Source of the DNA: Spartobacteria bacterium
Lineage (GTDB): Bacteria; Verrucomicrobiota; Kiritimatiellia; RZYC01
Direction of reading: 5' to 3'
NCBI GenBank assembly: GCA_009930475.1
Contig: RZYC01000015.1
Span: forward strand, 1-64,000
Length of the DNA: 64,000 nucleotides
Below the pieces are notes generated by a model. That model had not been told where the DNA came from. It searched no databases and saw only the letters and a program-made list of their open reading frames with translations. Below, piece after piece: positions 20,395-29,048 of the stretch. Numbering within the stretch: position 1 is the stretch's first letter; the number at the start of each line of letters is the position of its first letter. The position numbers were made by a program, and so were the translations under genes.

Positions 20395-21414
20395 ATGAGC
20401 AACACATTACTTAACCAGCTATGGAAGCCGGGCATCGATTTTTTAGGTGTAAAAAACCCTATTATGTGCGGAGCCATGACATGGATCAGTGATTATGATC
20501 TTGTAAAAGCAGTTCACGATAACGGTGGTTTCGGTATTCTGGCCGGCGGGAATATGCCGCCCGAAATGCTGGAGCAGGAAATTTCAAAATGCTGCGATAC
20601 ATTGACAAACCCCTTTGCGGTGAACCTTGTGACCATTGCCCCGAATTTTGGTGCGCATAAAGAGGTCGTGCGCAAAAGCGGGGTTCCCTTTGTTATTTTT
20701 GCAGGCAATTTCCCTAAACGGCAGGATGTCGAAGAAATGAAAGCGGCGGGAAAGAAAGTCATTTCTTTTGCATCCACTATTTCGATTGCACAGCAGATGA
20801 TCCGTTTCGGCGTAGATGCGCTCATTCTGGAAGGAAGCGAAGCAGGTGGACATATCGGTCACGTATCCCTGATGATCCTTCTTCAGCAGGTTTTATTTGA
20901 AAACCCGGGCGTTCCGGTCTTTGTGGCAGGTGGAATCGCTACAGGAAAAATGCTGGCACATATGCTGCTAATGGGCGCGGCAGGCGTTCAGATGGGTACG
21001 CGTTTTGTCATGAGTGAAGAATGCAATGCCCATGTGAACATGAAAAATAGATTTAAGAGAGCACGTGCCCGTGAAGCGATTGAAACGCCGGAATATGATC
21101 GCCGCCTGCCCATTGTGGCTGTTCGGGCACTTAGAAATAAGTCATCGGATGAGTTCGGCCGCCTGCAGCTGGAATTGATCAAGCAGATGGATGAGGGCAC
21201 CTGCTCACGGGCAGAGGCACAGCTTAAGGTCGAAAGCTTCTGGATGGGCGGACTCCGCAAGGCCGTGGTAGACGGCGACATTGACGGTGGATCGTGTATG
21301 GCAGGCCAAAGCGTCGGTCTAGCCGACAAGGTGATGCCCATGGCGGCCATTTTTGAAGAGCTGACCACCGATGCCGAAATGGAACTGGAACGCGTTAAAA
21401 CACTTTTCAACTGA
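20395..21414 (+). CDS. Nitronate monooxygenase / FabK-type enoyl-ACP reductase family flavoprotein
   Basis: 339 residues, a TIM-barrel FMN protein. 'NPIMCGAMTWISDYDLVKAV' at the N-terminus, 'GGFGILAGGNM', His153 in LEGSEAGGHIGHVS, and 'FVAGGIATGKMLAHMLLMGA' with GVQMGTRFV are hallmark segments shared by FabK and nitronate monooxygenases. FabK would reduce enoyl-ACP in fatty-acid synthesis, and NMO oxidises nitronates. Sequence alone by eye does not separate them, and no fab genes are adjacent. The ATG at 20395 sits behind GGAGG, which is itself part of an upstream in-frame ATG at 20383. pyrH follows by 42 bases. Confidence 0.85.
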   Translation: MSNTLLNQLWKPGIDFLGVKNPIMCGAMTWISDYDLVKAVHDNGGFGILAGGNMPPEMLEQEISKCCDTLTNPFAVNLVTIAPNFGAHKEVVRKSGVPFVIFAGNFPKRQDVEEMKAAGKKVISFASTISIAQQMIRFGVDALILEGSEAGGHIGHVSLMILLQQVLFENPGVPVFVAGGIATGKMLAHMLLMGAAGVQMGTRFVMSEECNAHVNMKNRFKRARAREAIETPEYDRRLPIVAVRALRNKSSDEFGRLQLELIKQMDEGTCSRAEAQLKVESFWMGGLRKAVVDGDIDGGSCMAGQSVGLADKVMPMAAIFEELTTDAEMELERVKTLFN

Positions 21415-21456
21415 TAAGCGGTTACATAACGAATTAAAATTCTGAAAGGATGATTT

Positions 21457-22176
21457 ATGACAGAACATGCTAAATTCGGGCGAGTACTGCTGAAACTGAG
21501 CGGCGAAGTGTTCCATGGACCAAGTGGCGACAGCATTGATCCGCATGCGCTGGAAGGCATTGCCTTACAGATCAGTGAAGTCGTCGAAATGGGCGTTGAA
21601 CTGGCCATGGTGGTGGGCGGTGGAAATATTTTCCGCGGCATGCCGGGTGAAATGTGCGGGATTGACCGGACGCAGGGCGATAATATGGGGATGCTGGCAA
21701 CAATGATCAACAGCCTGGCATTGCAGTCGGCATTGGAAAACAGAGGAGTGGAAACACGCCTGATGTCAGCGATTGATATGCCCAAAATTGCCGAGCCGGT
21801 CATTCGGCGCAAAGCCATGCGCCATCTGGAGAAAAAACGCGTGGTTATTTTCGGTGCCGGAACAGGAAATCCTTATTTCACAACCGATAGTGCCGCAGCC
21901 TTAAGGGCCAGTGAAATCAATGCCAATGTACTCTTAAAGGGAACCAAAGTCGATGGCATCTATACCGATGATCCCGTTAAAAATCCCGATGCCAGGCGCT
22001 ATGAAAAAATAAGCTACGGGGAAGCATTAAATCGCCGACTGAAGGTGATGGATGCCGCCGCCTTTTCTCTTTGTCTGGAAAATGAAATTCCCATTGTGGT
22101 TTTTAATTTCTTTAAGCCGGGCGAATTGAAACGGGTCATTATGGGCCAGACTGTGGGAACACTTGTAACTAACTGA
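21457..22176 (+). CDS. pyrH: UMP kinase (uridylate kinase)
   Basis: PyrH phosphorylates UMP to UDP in pyrimidine nucleotide synthesis. The 239-residue protein has the amino-acid-kinase fold: '[11 protein letters not shown]' at the N-terminus, [10 protein letters not shown], '[19 protein letters not shown]' and '[20 protein letters not shown]', then the [11 protein letters not shown] nucleotide site. An AAAGGATG site precedes the ATG. It is followed by frr 33 bases downstream, the classic pyrH-frr pairing. The usual upstream partners rpsB and tsf are not here. Confidence 0.97.
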   Translation: MTEHAKFGRVLLKLSGEVFHGPSGDSIDPHALEGIALQISEVVEMGVELAMVVGGGNIFRGMPGEMCGIDRTQGDNMGMLATMINSLALQSALENRGVETRLMSAIDMPKIAEPVIRRKAMRHLEKKRVVIFGAGTGNPYFTTDSAAALRASEINANVLLKGTKVDGIYTDDPVKNPDARRYEKISYGEALNRRLKVMDAAAFSLCLENEIPIVVFNFFKPGELKRVIMGQTVGTLVTN

Positions 22177-22209
22177 TATTTCAAATCATAGAACGTTAAG
22201 GAGTTGATT

Positions 22210-22773
22210 ATGGAAACATGTGATGATGTCCTGCTGGATGCGGACGACAAAATGGCGAAAGCGGTAGAATACCTGCATCATAAATTCACGGGCCTGCGCA
22301 CGGGCAAGGCATCCCCCAACCTCGTGGAAAATGTGACAGTGGAGTACTACGGCGCACCGACACGGTTGCGTGACCTGGCAGGGATCTCGACCCCCGAACC
22401 CCGGTTGCTGGTGATTAATGCTTTTGATCCGTCGTGCCTGCCTGCCATCGAAAAAGCTATTTTGGCGGCGAATCTGGGTGTGACACCCATGAATGATGGT
22501 CGTCTGATACGCATTCCTATTCCGGAATTATCAGAAGAGCGACGCAAAGAGCTTGTGAAAGTAGCCAAGCGGGAAGCTGAAGATCAGCGCGTTGCGGTGC
22601 GTAATGTACGTCGGGAAGCCAACGACCGCCTGAAAGCGATGAATAAGTCCAAAGAAATTACGGATGACGATCGTGATCAGGGATTGGATGGAATCCAGAA
22701 AAGCACCGACGAATACATCAAAAAAATTGATGCCATGCTGGCTGCCAAAGAAAAAGAAGTCATGGTTGTATAA
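22210..22773 (+). CDS. frr: Ribosome recycling factor
   Basis: RRF works with EF-G to split post-termination ribosomes. The 187-residue protein has the family length. It shows 'FTGLRTGKASPNLVENVTVE' and YYGAPTRLRDLA, then 'NDGRLIRIPIPELSEERRKE' and 'VAVRNVRREANDRLK'. The ATG at 22210 has AAGGAG at seven bases; the TTG two codons upstream overlaps that site and is unlikely. A bidirectional terminator follows. Confidence 0.97.
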   Translation: METCDDVLLDADDKMAKAVEYLHHKFTGLRTGKASPNLVENVTVEYYGAPTRLRDLAGISTPEPRLLVINAFDPSCLPAIEKAILAANLGVTPMNDGRLIRIPIPELSEERRKELVKVAKREAEDQRVAVRNVRREANDRLKAMNKSKEITDDDRDQGLDGIQKSTDEYIKKIDAMLAAKEKEVMVV

Positions 22774-22795
22774 CGCTGGAACTGTTTAGAATCGA

Positions 22796-22830
22796 AAGGC
22801 CGGATGGGTAAGCCCATCCGGCCTTTTATT
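22796..22830. terminator. Bidirectional intrinsic terminator between frr and the TonB receptor gene
   Basis: AAGGCCGGATGGG (22796-22808) pairs perfectly with CCCATCCGGCCTT (22813-22825) around a TAAG loop. TTATTTTA follows on the plus strand, and an A-rich mirror serves the minus strand. It sits exactly between two convergent genes; the receptor stop codon begins right beside it. Confidence 0.93.
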
Positions 22831-24807
22831 TTAGAACGACACTTTGGCGCCCATATTCCATGTGATACCCGCTGCGGGATAGTACCCTGCCTCGGGATAG
22901 CCTACATAGCCGGAGGAAGCGTATTCCTCATTGAATATATTACGTACCGCCGCGAAAACAGCGACGTTAGACAGTGCCTGCCAGTGGGTAAGCAGATCAC
23001 ATGTCGTATAGGCATCCAGTGATTCTTGTGTATTACTATAATCACCACCGAGCCGCTGTTTCCCTGTATATCGGGTCTCCATACCAATGGAAAGCTGATC
23101 AAACAGCCAGTAGGAAATGCCGGCTTTCGCAAGATATTCTGGAACGAGCGGAATATCATTTCCATCATATTCTCCATCCGTGAAACAGGCCTCCGTCCAA
23201 TCAAGCGAAGCATGCCACTGAAGTGCTCCCCAAACGTCCTGTAACCCGGCCGACAGTCCGTAACGTCTTGTTTCATCCATATTTTCATTGCGGTATGTGA
23301 CGGAGTTATAGGCAATTTCATCTTTCATATTTATCTGAAATGCCTCAGCAGACCACTGGATTTGATCCCACACCAACCCGCTGACGCCCAGTTCTAAATC
23401 CAGACCGTGTTCGGGATCAATGTCCTTATACAGCGTGTCTCCCCATCCGTAATAACTGGCCATTTCATCGATAAATGGATAACGATATACGCGATGAACG
23501 CCTGCATAAACACGTGTAAACTCCCATTCTCTCGACAAGGTAAATGACCAGGTATTGCCCTGCTGTGTTTCCGTTTCATCGACTGTGGTCAGCCCGCCTG
23601 AATGCATATTCGCATCGGTAACCGCCTGTTCTACACGACCGGCCACCTCAAGCCGTACATCCAGCGGCAACATGATTCCAGTTGTGATATACCCTGCCGA
23701 TGTTGTGCGCGTTACCTTTGCATCACCTATTTCATCGTCAAAAACAGTGGTCGCATAGCGCTTCTGTTCCATGGCATCGTAATAGATATCGGCACCCAAT
23801 AATACATCCCACGCGTCATCGGCGTTCCACAGCCACCGAGGTGACACAGAGAAGCCGTCTAAGTCTACGCCGTTATAACCGTAATAACTGTTCATTCGCG
23901 AGTTTATCAGACGGCGCTGACAACCGGCATCAACCAGTAAAGACTGCACGTCGTTGGTGAGGGCCATCGTCATGTTGCCACGGTAGATGTGATTTTTTAC
24001 GGAATCGTCGGTATTTTTTGCGACCCGTCGATCTTGATCCATTTCCGCTTTGGTTAATGCCCCGGGAAGCTGATAAAACAAATCCTGCGCCAGGGCATTG
24101 AGTCCTATGCGCAGTGTCTTGTTTTCATAGGTATAATCACCTGATATCGCCGATGCATGATAGTCGCTGCTGTCCCTGTATCCGTCACTCTCGTCATCGC
24201 GAACCCGTATAGAGCCGGTATGCCCGTCTTCTTTCAGTGACGCACCCATGCTTCCGCTCAGCATGCCGTCACTGCCCGCTTCGACGCGAATCACCGGTTT
24301 ATCAAGCGGCTTAGTTTGTATATGCATAACCCCCGCTACCGCATAATTACCATAACTGGCTGAGGCCGCACCGCGATCGAGTTCAATGGACTCCACATCA
24401 TCCAGTGGCATGGACAACCAATTTAATCCGGCCATATCCGGTCGATTCAGGCGCATGCCGTTGTACAGCACAAGGAGTCGCCCCTGCGCATTTTCACCAA
24501 ATCCCCGCAGTGCCGGTTCCATTTGAACCGGAGAGGAAGTTAAACTGCGCATATGCAGTCCGCGGAACGCATTCAGCACAGACATCCACGAACCGCCCAG
24601 GCCGGTTATTTTCTCCTGGCTAAGCAAGGTTACATTCGCGGGCACCACATATTCATCGGCGGGATATCGCGCCGCAAAAACGGTCACATCCGGCATGGTA
24701 ACCGATTCCAGTTCCGTCGCACCACATGATGGCTGCATGTTGATACTCATACAGGCCAGGCCGATAAGTGCGCACCATTTCTTCCAAACAAACCCTGTTT
24801 GTTTCAT
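22831..24807 (-). CDS. btuB: TonB-dependent outer-membrane receptor, BtuB-like
   Basis: 658 residues. After a signal peptide (residues about 1-29) comes a TonB-box-like 'MPDVTVFAARYP' stretch, then a plug domain (about 50-165) with 'LRGFGENAQGRLLVLYNGMR' and 'VESIELDRGAASASYGNYAV'. A beta-barrel runs to the C-terminal ...GAKVSF, ending in phenylalanine as outer-membrane proteins do. The receptor would import a corrinoid across the outer membrane with TonB energy. The substrate is assigned mainly from the cobalamin riboswitch in its leader (24876-25014). No BtuCDF transporter genes are nearby. Other TonB substrates are possible if the riboswitch call fails. Confidence 0.88.
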   Translation of the reverse strand: MKQTGFVWKKWCALIGLACMSINMQPSCGATELESVTMPDVTVFAARYPADEYVVPANVTLLSQEKITGLGGSWMSVLNAFRGLHMRSLTSSPVQMEPALRGFGENAQGRLLVLYNGMRLNRPDMAGLNWLSMPLDDVESIELDRGAASASYGNYAVAGVMHIQTKPLDKPVIRVEAGSDGMLSGSMGASLKEDGHTGSIRVRDDESDGYRDSSDYHASAISGDYTYENKTLRIGLNALAQDLFYQLPGALTKAEMDQDRRVAKNTDDSVKNHIYRGNMTMALTNDVQSLLVDAGCQRRLINSRMNSYYGYNGVDLDGFSVSPRWLWNADDAWDVLLGADIYYDAMEQKRYATTVFDDEIGDAKVTRTTSAGYITTGIMLPLDVRLEVAGRVEQAVTDANMHSGGLTTVDETETQQGNTWSFTLSREWEFTRVYAGVHRVYRYPFIDEMASYYGWGDTLYKDIDPEHGLDLELGVSGLVWDQIQWSAEAFQINMKDEIAYNSVTYRNENMDETRRYGLSAGLQDVWGALQWHASLDWTEACFTDGEYDGNDIPLVPEYLAKAGISYWLFDQLSIGMETRYTGKQRLGGDYSNTQESLDAYTTCDLLTHWQALSNVAVFAAVRNIFNEEYASSGYVGYPEAGYYPAAGITWNMGAKVSF

Positions 24808-24875
24808 AATACTTCATCCTTTCATCGTCTCATATTGCGTGAGATGCAGCGACAACGTGTCCCTGCAATGAAGAA

Positions 24876-25014
24876 ATCAAACTCGTCTTCTGACTTCCGG
24901 CCTTCTACTGACTCCCCTTCCCGTCCAAAAAGATGAACAGTGGTTCATGAGTGTTCGTTACCGGTTACAGCGGCGCTACCGCATTCGATTTTCACGAATT
25001 TCCGTTAGTTTGAT
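24876..25014 (-). ncRNA. Cobalamin riboswitch in the btuB leader
   Basis: Read on the minus strand, the closing stem ATCAAACT (25014-25007) pairs perfectly with AGTTTGAT (24883-24876). Inside are GTGAAAATCGAATGCGG, the CGCCGCTGTAA block, CCACTG, GGGAAGG, and the B12-box-like GAAGTCAGAAGAC, in the order known for cobalamin riboswitches. At about 139 bases it is compact, lacking room for large peripheral stems. Between it and the ATG there is a further hairpin (24846-24866, arms GCAG/CTGC and GACA/TGTC) and an AAAGGATG ribosome site. Control could be through transcription or translation. The expected result is repression of btuB when cobalamin is abundant. Confidence 0.88.
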
Positions 25015-25203
25015 CTCGAAAGGATGGTAGCATAAACATTATGGGATGAGTGAAAAGAAAAATACCAATCATTTTATGATTCAAAGAATGCTCGCCTTTT
25101 TTTTACTTAGGTTTAAATTGATCTTCACGTAGTGCTCATTCTCTAAGTGATAATGAATTGCGACAGATGTGCAGTAGGAAAAACCAAAAAGAGAGGAATG
25201 GTT

Positions 25204-26520
25204 ATGGCTGGAAATAGTGCAAAAAAACTGGGGTTGATCGGGGCTATCTTTCTTATCGTGTCAAGCTTGGCCGGCAGCGGCGTTATTGCTTTGCCACAGC
25301 AGTTGGCCGCCACCGGATCGATTACCCTCATATCCTTTGTTCTGGTAACGATCGGGGCACTGTTTCTCACTCTTGTATATGTCCGGGCCGGGCGGATATT
25401 CAGCGACCCCAGTCCAACCGCACTGGCCACCTACGTGGACCCTGTACTGGGAGCAAAAAGCGGCTTTTTCTATGTGTACGGAAATCTCATTTCCAATGTA
25501 TCGATTCTGATTGCAGGACTCGGGTATCTGGCCATGTTCATTCCGGCTTTAAATCATCCGATCTTTTTGGGCATTACAGTTATAGCCCTTATCTGGCTGT
25601 TTATCTTCCTGTCCCTTCACGGTGTGGGTGTGATCACCAAAGTCGTGTCCATTACAGTGACACTGCTGCTGATTGCTGTTGTAATCACGGCAACAGCTGG
25701 CTGGCTTAGTTTTGATCCGACATTATTTAAACAGAATTGGAACGTGACCGGCGAGCCAGCGGGACAGGCCATCATGTCGGGATTTGCCATTCTGATCTTC
25801 TCTTTTGTGGGCGTCGAAAGTGTCGCAACAAACAGCGGACTTATATCGAATCCTAAAAAAAATGTCCCGATTGCCACCATCGCCGGCTTTATTATTGTCG
25901 CGATCATTTATATCGCATCCACCACGGTTATTGAGGGTATGTTCCCTGCAAAAACCATTCAGGCCGCACCGGCCTCGTTCGCCCTGTCTATGCAGCATAT
26001 CACGCACTCAAAAATGATTGGAGAAGTGGTTTCCGGTTTGATGGCCGTAGCCTGTATTGCCAGTTTCCTCGTATGGAACCTGTCCTCTGCCAGTGCAGCT
26101 AAAACCAGTGCTGACAGCGGCTTTCTCCCTAAAGCCTATGCCTATACCAATGAATATGGAATTAACAGCAAGGGCCTTGTCATCAATGGCGTAATTATGA
26201 CCATCATTGAACTGATCCTCATGATGCTCGGAAGCAATATTGCCGCTGCATTCAATATCACGGTGACCATCTCCGTGTTACTGCTGCTGTTCCCCTATTT
26301 CTGGTCCGGGATCGCCCTGCTCAAATACGACAGAGCACATGGTGTGAGCTCCATCAGCAACATGATTATTGTGCTGATGTCATCTATTTTCATCATTTCG
26401 GCCTTTGTTTCAGCATCACTGGATGAATTGTGGCTCGTCATTGTTCTGGTTATTGTCGTCATCGCAGTCTATTCCCTTTTACTTACCAAGCGCGGTTCTG
26501 CGACTGCTCCCGCCAAATAA
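25204..26520 (+). CDS. APC-superfamily amino acid/polyamine permease
   Basis: 438 residues with about twelve hydrophobic segments. The first TM contains the family signature 'GLIGAIFLIVSSLAGSGVIA' with the unwound G-S-G-V substrate turn. TM6 has 'GFAILIFSFVGVESVATNSG', matching the F-x-G-x-E site of basic amino acid/polyamine antiporters, then SNPKKNVP-like 'ISNPKKNVPIATIAGF'. It likely exchanges an amino acid or its decarboxylated product, with substrate unknown. Of several in-frame starts, 25204 has GAGAGG seven bases upstream. The CBM9-like gene follows 15 bases later. Confidence 0.9.
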   Translation: MAGNSAKKLGLIGAIFLIVSSLAGSGVIALPQQLAATGSITLISFVLVTIGALFLTLVYVRAGRIFSDPSPTALATYVDPVLGAKSGFFYVYGNLISNVSILIAGLGYLAMFIPALNHPIFLGITVIALIWLFIFLSLHGVGVITKVVSITVTLLLIAVVITATAGWLSFDPTLFKQNWNVTGEPAGQAIMSGFAILIFSFVGVESVATNSGLISNPKKNVPIATIAGFIIVAIIYIASTTVIEGMFPAKTIQAAPASFALSMQHITHSKMIGEVVSGLMAVACIASFLVWNLSSASAAKTSADSGFLPKAYAYTNEYGINSKGLVINGVIMTIIELILMMLGSNIAAAFNITVTISVLLLLFPYFWSGIALLKYDRAHGVSSISNMIIVLMSSIFIISAFVSASLDELWLVIVLVIVVIAVYSLLLTKRGSATAPAK

Positions 26521-26535
26521 ATGAAGGAACCCTAC

Positions 26536-27153
26536 ATGCAGCGATACAATGCCATAAGCATTCCGCCCTATGGCGGAAGCTGGACATCGATACCTCGCCA
26601 TCCTATTGATAATGCCTCCTGGGCGGATAGGTTTCCCTATGTTCCATCCGTCCATTTTCAGGCGGGCTGGTCCGCTTCTGCCATACACCTGCGCTACTCC
26701 GTGGTCGAACGCGAAATTCGCGCGGTGCATACGGTCGATAACGCGCCGGTGTGGGAGGATAGTTGCGTGGAATTTTTCTGGGCGCCCGATACGGCAGGTG
26801 ACAGGCATTATGCCTTTGAATTCAATCCTGCCGGGGCGTGTCTGGCGGAACACTGGAAAGATGAAATAAAGGAACCGCTTGCGCCGGCGGTGATGCACGC
26901 GATTCGGAGGGTTCCGCGTATAGACGAGGCCATACCGGGCACGTGGGACATTGAAATAGACATTCCGTTCAGCGTATTTCAGAGCGAAGATCAACTGCTT
27001 TGGAAGGAAGGGGCTGACTTGCGCGTGAATTTCTATAAATGCGGAGATCGCCATACCGTGCCCCATTACATCGCTTGGAATCCTGTCCGCACATCGGTGC
27101 CACGGTTTCATTGTCCGGACAATTTCGGGATCATAAAATTGAATCCTTCATAG
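26536..27153 (+). CDS. Carbohydrate-binding family 9-like protein
   Basis: 205 residues of a predicted all-beta jelly-roll. 'FQAGWSASAIHLRYSVVERE', 'APVWEDSCVEFFWAPD', 'YAFEFNPAGACLAEH', 'WDIEIDIPFSVF' and 'LRVNFYKCGD' are the typical strands of stand-alone CBM9/DOMON-like proteins. There is no signal peptide, so it may be cytoplasmic. Such proteins are found near carbohydrate enzymes, but no glycoside hydrolase is adjacent here. The ATG at 26536 follows AAGGA; the ATG at 26521 contains that site and is not favoured. Confidence 0.75.
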   Translation: MQRYNAISIPPYGGSWTSIPRHPIDNASWADRFPYVPSVHFQAGWSASAIHLRYSVVEREIRAVHTVDNAPVWEDSCVEFFWAPDTAGDRHYAFEFNPAGACLAEHWKDEIKEPLAPAVMHAIRRVPRIDEAIPGTWDIEIDIPFSVFQSEDQLLWKEGADLRVNFYKCGDRHTVPHYIAWNPVRTSVPRFHCPDNFGIIKLNPS

Positions 27154-27214
27154 CTCTTGACCATAAATGTTTCCCCTCATATTATGCGTCTAATTGGCTT
27201 AAGGAGCAAAGGTT

Positions 27215-28165
27215 ATGAAGGATACAGCATCTGAGAACACAGTGAGTACAGTGGCGATGCCGCAACAAAAGCCCAAGATAATAAAACCCGTTATCAAGCT
27301 GGGAAAAGCGATACCCGTGAAACCAGTACTGAATGTGAAGTCCGCTGCTGCGCCTAAGCCTGTGCTGAACGTAGAGCCCAAGGCGATACCCCAAAGACCG
27401 GCGGTTTCATTGGGACCAAAACTGGCGGCCATGAAACGACCTGTCATACCAGCCCCCGCTGTGAAGGTGATATCCAGAGAAAAACAGGCGACTGCCCGCA
27501 TTGCACTTCCTGCAGAAGTGAAAAAGAAATCAGAAACAGTGTCTGTGTCTCCGGTTGAAACACCTGCTGCTGCGGTGTCTGGATCCGGTTCAGCCAAAAG
27601 AGTCACATTAAAGCGCAGTCCGGTATCCTTGAAAATGAGTGCGCTCAAAAAAAAGGATACAGCGAGGGTCGAACTAACGGCGAGCACCCCTTCTGACACG
27701 GAACCTAAAACGATTAAACTTAAACGCCCAGGTGGAGCCATTTCGGTCAACCCCAGGCAGGATAAATCTTTTCAGAAGATCGTGGAACACGTAAAGAAAA
27801 GCGAAACATCGCGTGTGGAACTCCCTGCCGACATCAAGGCCACAGCAAAATCTGCCACTAGAGTTAAAATAAAACGACCAAAAACCAAGTTGAATGCGGC
27901 GCTCGCAAAACCGGCGCAACCAAAGCCGATTTCCGCAAGGTCATTATCGGAAAAGTCTTCACCGGAGAAAGCATCCGTGGCAAAACGAGTCCCTGCAGCG
28001 GCCGACGTTGCGTTACTGAATATAAATAAACCGGTGCCGCAGGAAGAAAGTACGATTATTTTTTCTCTTATTGGTCTTGTTGCGGCCATCATCATCGTTG
28101 CCTTGTTATATTTTTTGCTGGGGCAAACTTTTGTGACCAGCATCCCCATGCCGTCTTTAAGCTAA
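27215..28165 (+). CDS. Lys/Pro/Ala-rich repeat protein with a C-terminal membrane anchor; unknown function
   Basis: 316 residues, strongly basic and low-complexity for the first 275. A degenerate unit recurs: 'TARIALPAEVKKKSET', 'KKKDTARVELTAST', 'KKSETSRVELPADI', each followed by a basic patch such as TLKRSP, IKLKRPGG or VKIKRPKTK. The N-terminus has a second repeat (KPVLNVKS, KPVLNVEP). A single TM helix lies at about 281-302 with a short tail. No known domain is recognised. The topology suggests an intrinsically disordered cytoplasmic arm tethered to the membrane. It starts 61 bases after the CBM9 gene and ends 17 before kdsA. Confidence 0.75.
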   Translation: MKDTASENTVSTVAMPQQKPKIIKPVIKLGKAIPVKPVLNVKSAAAPKPVLNVEPKAIPQRPAVSLGPKLAAMKRPVIPAPAVKVISREKQATARIALPAEVKKKSETVSVSPVETPAAAVSGSGSAKRVTLKRSPVSLKMSALKKKDTARVELTASTPSDTEPKTIKLKRPGGAISVNPRQDKSFQKIVEHVKKSETSRVELPADIKATAKSATRVKIKRPKTKLNAALAKPAQPKPISARSLSEKSSPEKASVAKRVPAAADVALLNINKPVPQEESTIIFSLIGLVAAIIIVALLYFLLGQTFVTSIPMPSLS

Positions 28166-28182
28166 TTAAGGAATAATTCACC

Positions 28183-29013
28183 ATGAAAACACGTCCCGTT
28201 AAAATACAGCATATTACCATTGGCAATAATCACCCGCTTGTGCTGATGGCTGGTCTTTGCGTCATCGAAAGCCGTGAAATATGCATGGATCTCGCTGAAA
28301 GACTTGTCAACCTGTCACGTCGCCTCGATATTCCGCTGGTCTTTAAAGCCAGTTATGATAAGGCCAATCGAACGTCCATTGATGCCTTTCGAGGCCCCGG
28401 AATCGTCAGAGGACTGGAAATTCTTGCGGAAATAAAAGAACGATTTAATGTGCCTATACTCACCGATGTACATGCCGTGGAAGAAGTAGAGGCTGCGGCC
28501 GAAGTGGCTGACATACTTCAGCTTCCAGCCTTTCTTTGCCGTCAAACCGACTTGGTCGTTGCCATGGGCGAAAGCCAGCGTGTCATCAATATTAAAAAGG
28601 GTCAGTTTCTCGCACCGGAGGATGTCCGGCATATTATTAAAAAAGTTGAAAGCACGGGGAATCACCAAATCATTCTAACTGAAAGAGGCGCAAGCTTCGG
28701 CTATGGAAATTTGGTGGCCGATATGCGCAGTCTGCTCATCATGCGGGAATTTGGGTATCCTGTTGTCTTTGATGCGACCCATAGCGTGCAGCGGCCTGGC
28801 GGTTTGGCCGACGGGACTGGCGGTGACGGGAAATGGGTACCCGCTCTGGCACGCGCCGCTGTGGCCACAGGAATCGACGGTCTGTTTGCGGAAACTCATA
28901 TCAATCCGGCTGAGGCACTATCCGATAAAGCGAACGCCATCCCCTTTGATCAGCTCGAATCCCTCTTGACGACACTGCGCAAAATTCATTCCATCGTAAC
29001 CGAACAAGCCTGA
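28183..29013 (+). CDS. kdsA: 3-deoxy-8-phosphooctulonate synthase (KDO-8-P synthase)
   Basis: KdsA condenses phosphoenolpyruvate with arabinose-5-phosphate to make KDO-8-phosphate for LPS inner core. The 276-residue protein has 'VFKASYDKANRTSIDAFRGP', 'PILTDVHAVEEVEAAAEVAD', 'ILQLPAFLCRQTDLVVA', 'LTERGASFGYGNLVADM' and 'VVFDATHSVQRPGG'. Cys26 in AGLCVIES occupies the place of the metal-binding cysteine of metal-dependent KdsA enzymes (an Asn in E. coli-type enzymes), so this is probably the metal-dependent class. The usual AGPC proline is leucine. Its presence supports an LPS-bearing outer membrane. Confidence 0.95.
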   Translation: MKTRPVKIQHITIGNNHPLVLMAGLCVIESREICMDLAERLVNLSRRLDIPLVFKASYDKANRTSIDAFRGPGIVRGLEILAEIKERFNVPILTDVHAVEEVEAAAEVADILQLPAFLCRQTDLVVAMGESQRVINIKKGQFLAPEDVRHIIKKVESTGNHQIILTERGASFGYGNLVADMRSLLIMREFGYPVVFDATHSVQRPGGLADGTGGDGKWVPALARAAVATGIDGLFAETHINPAEALSDKANAIPFDQLESLLTTLRKIHSIVTEQA

Positions 29014-29048
29014 CGCGTCGTCTGCGGGTAGGCAGTGACACGTCTGCA

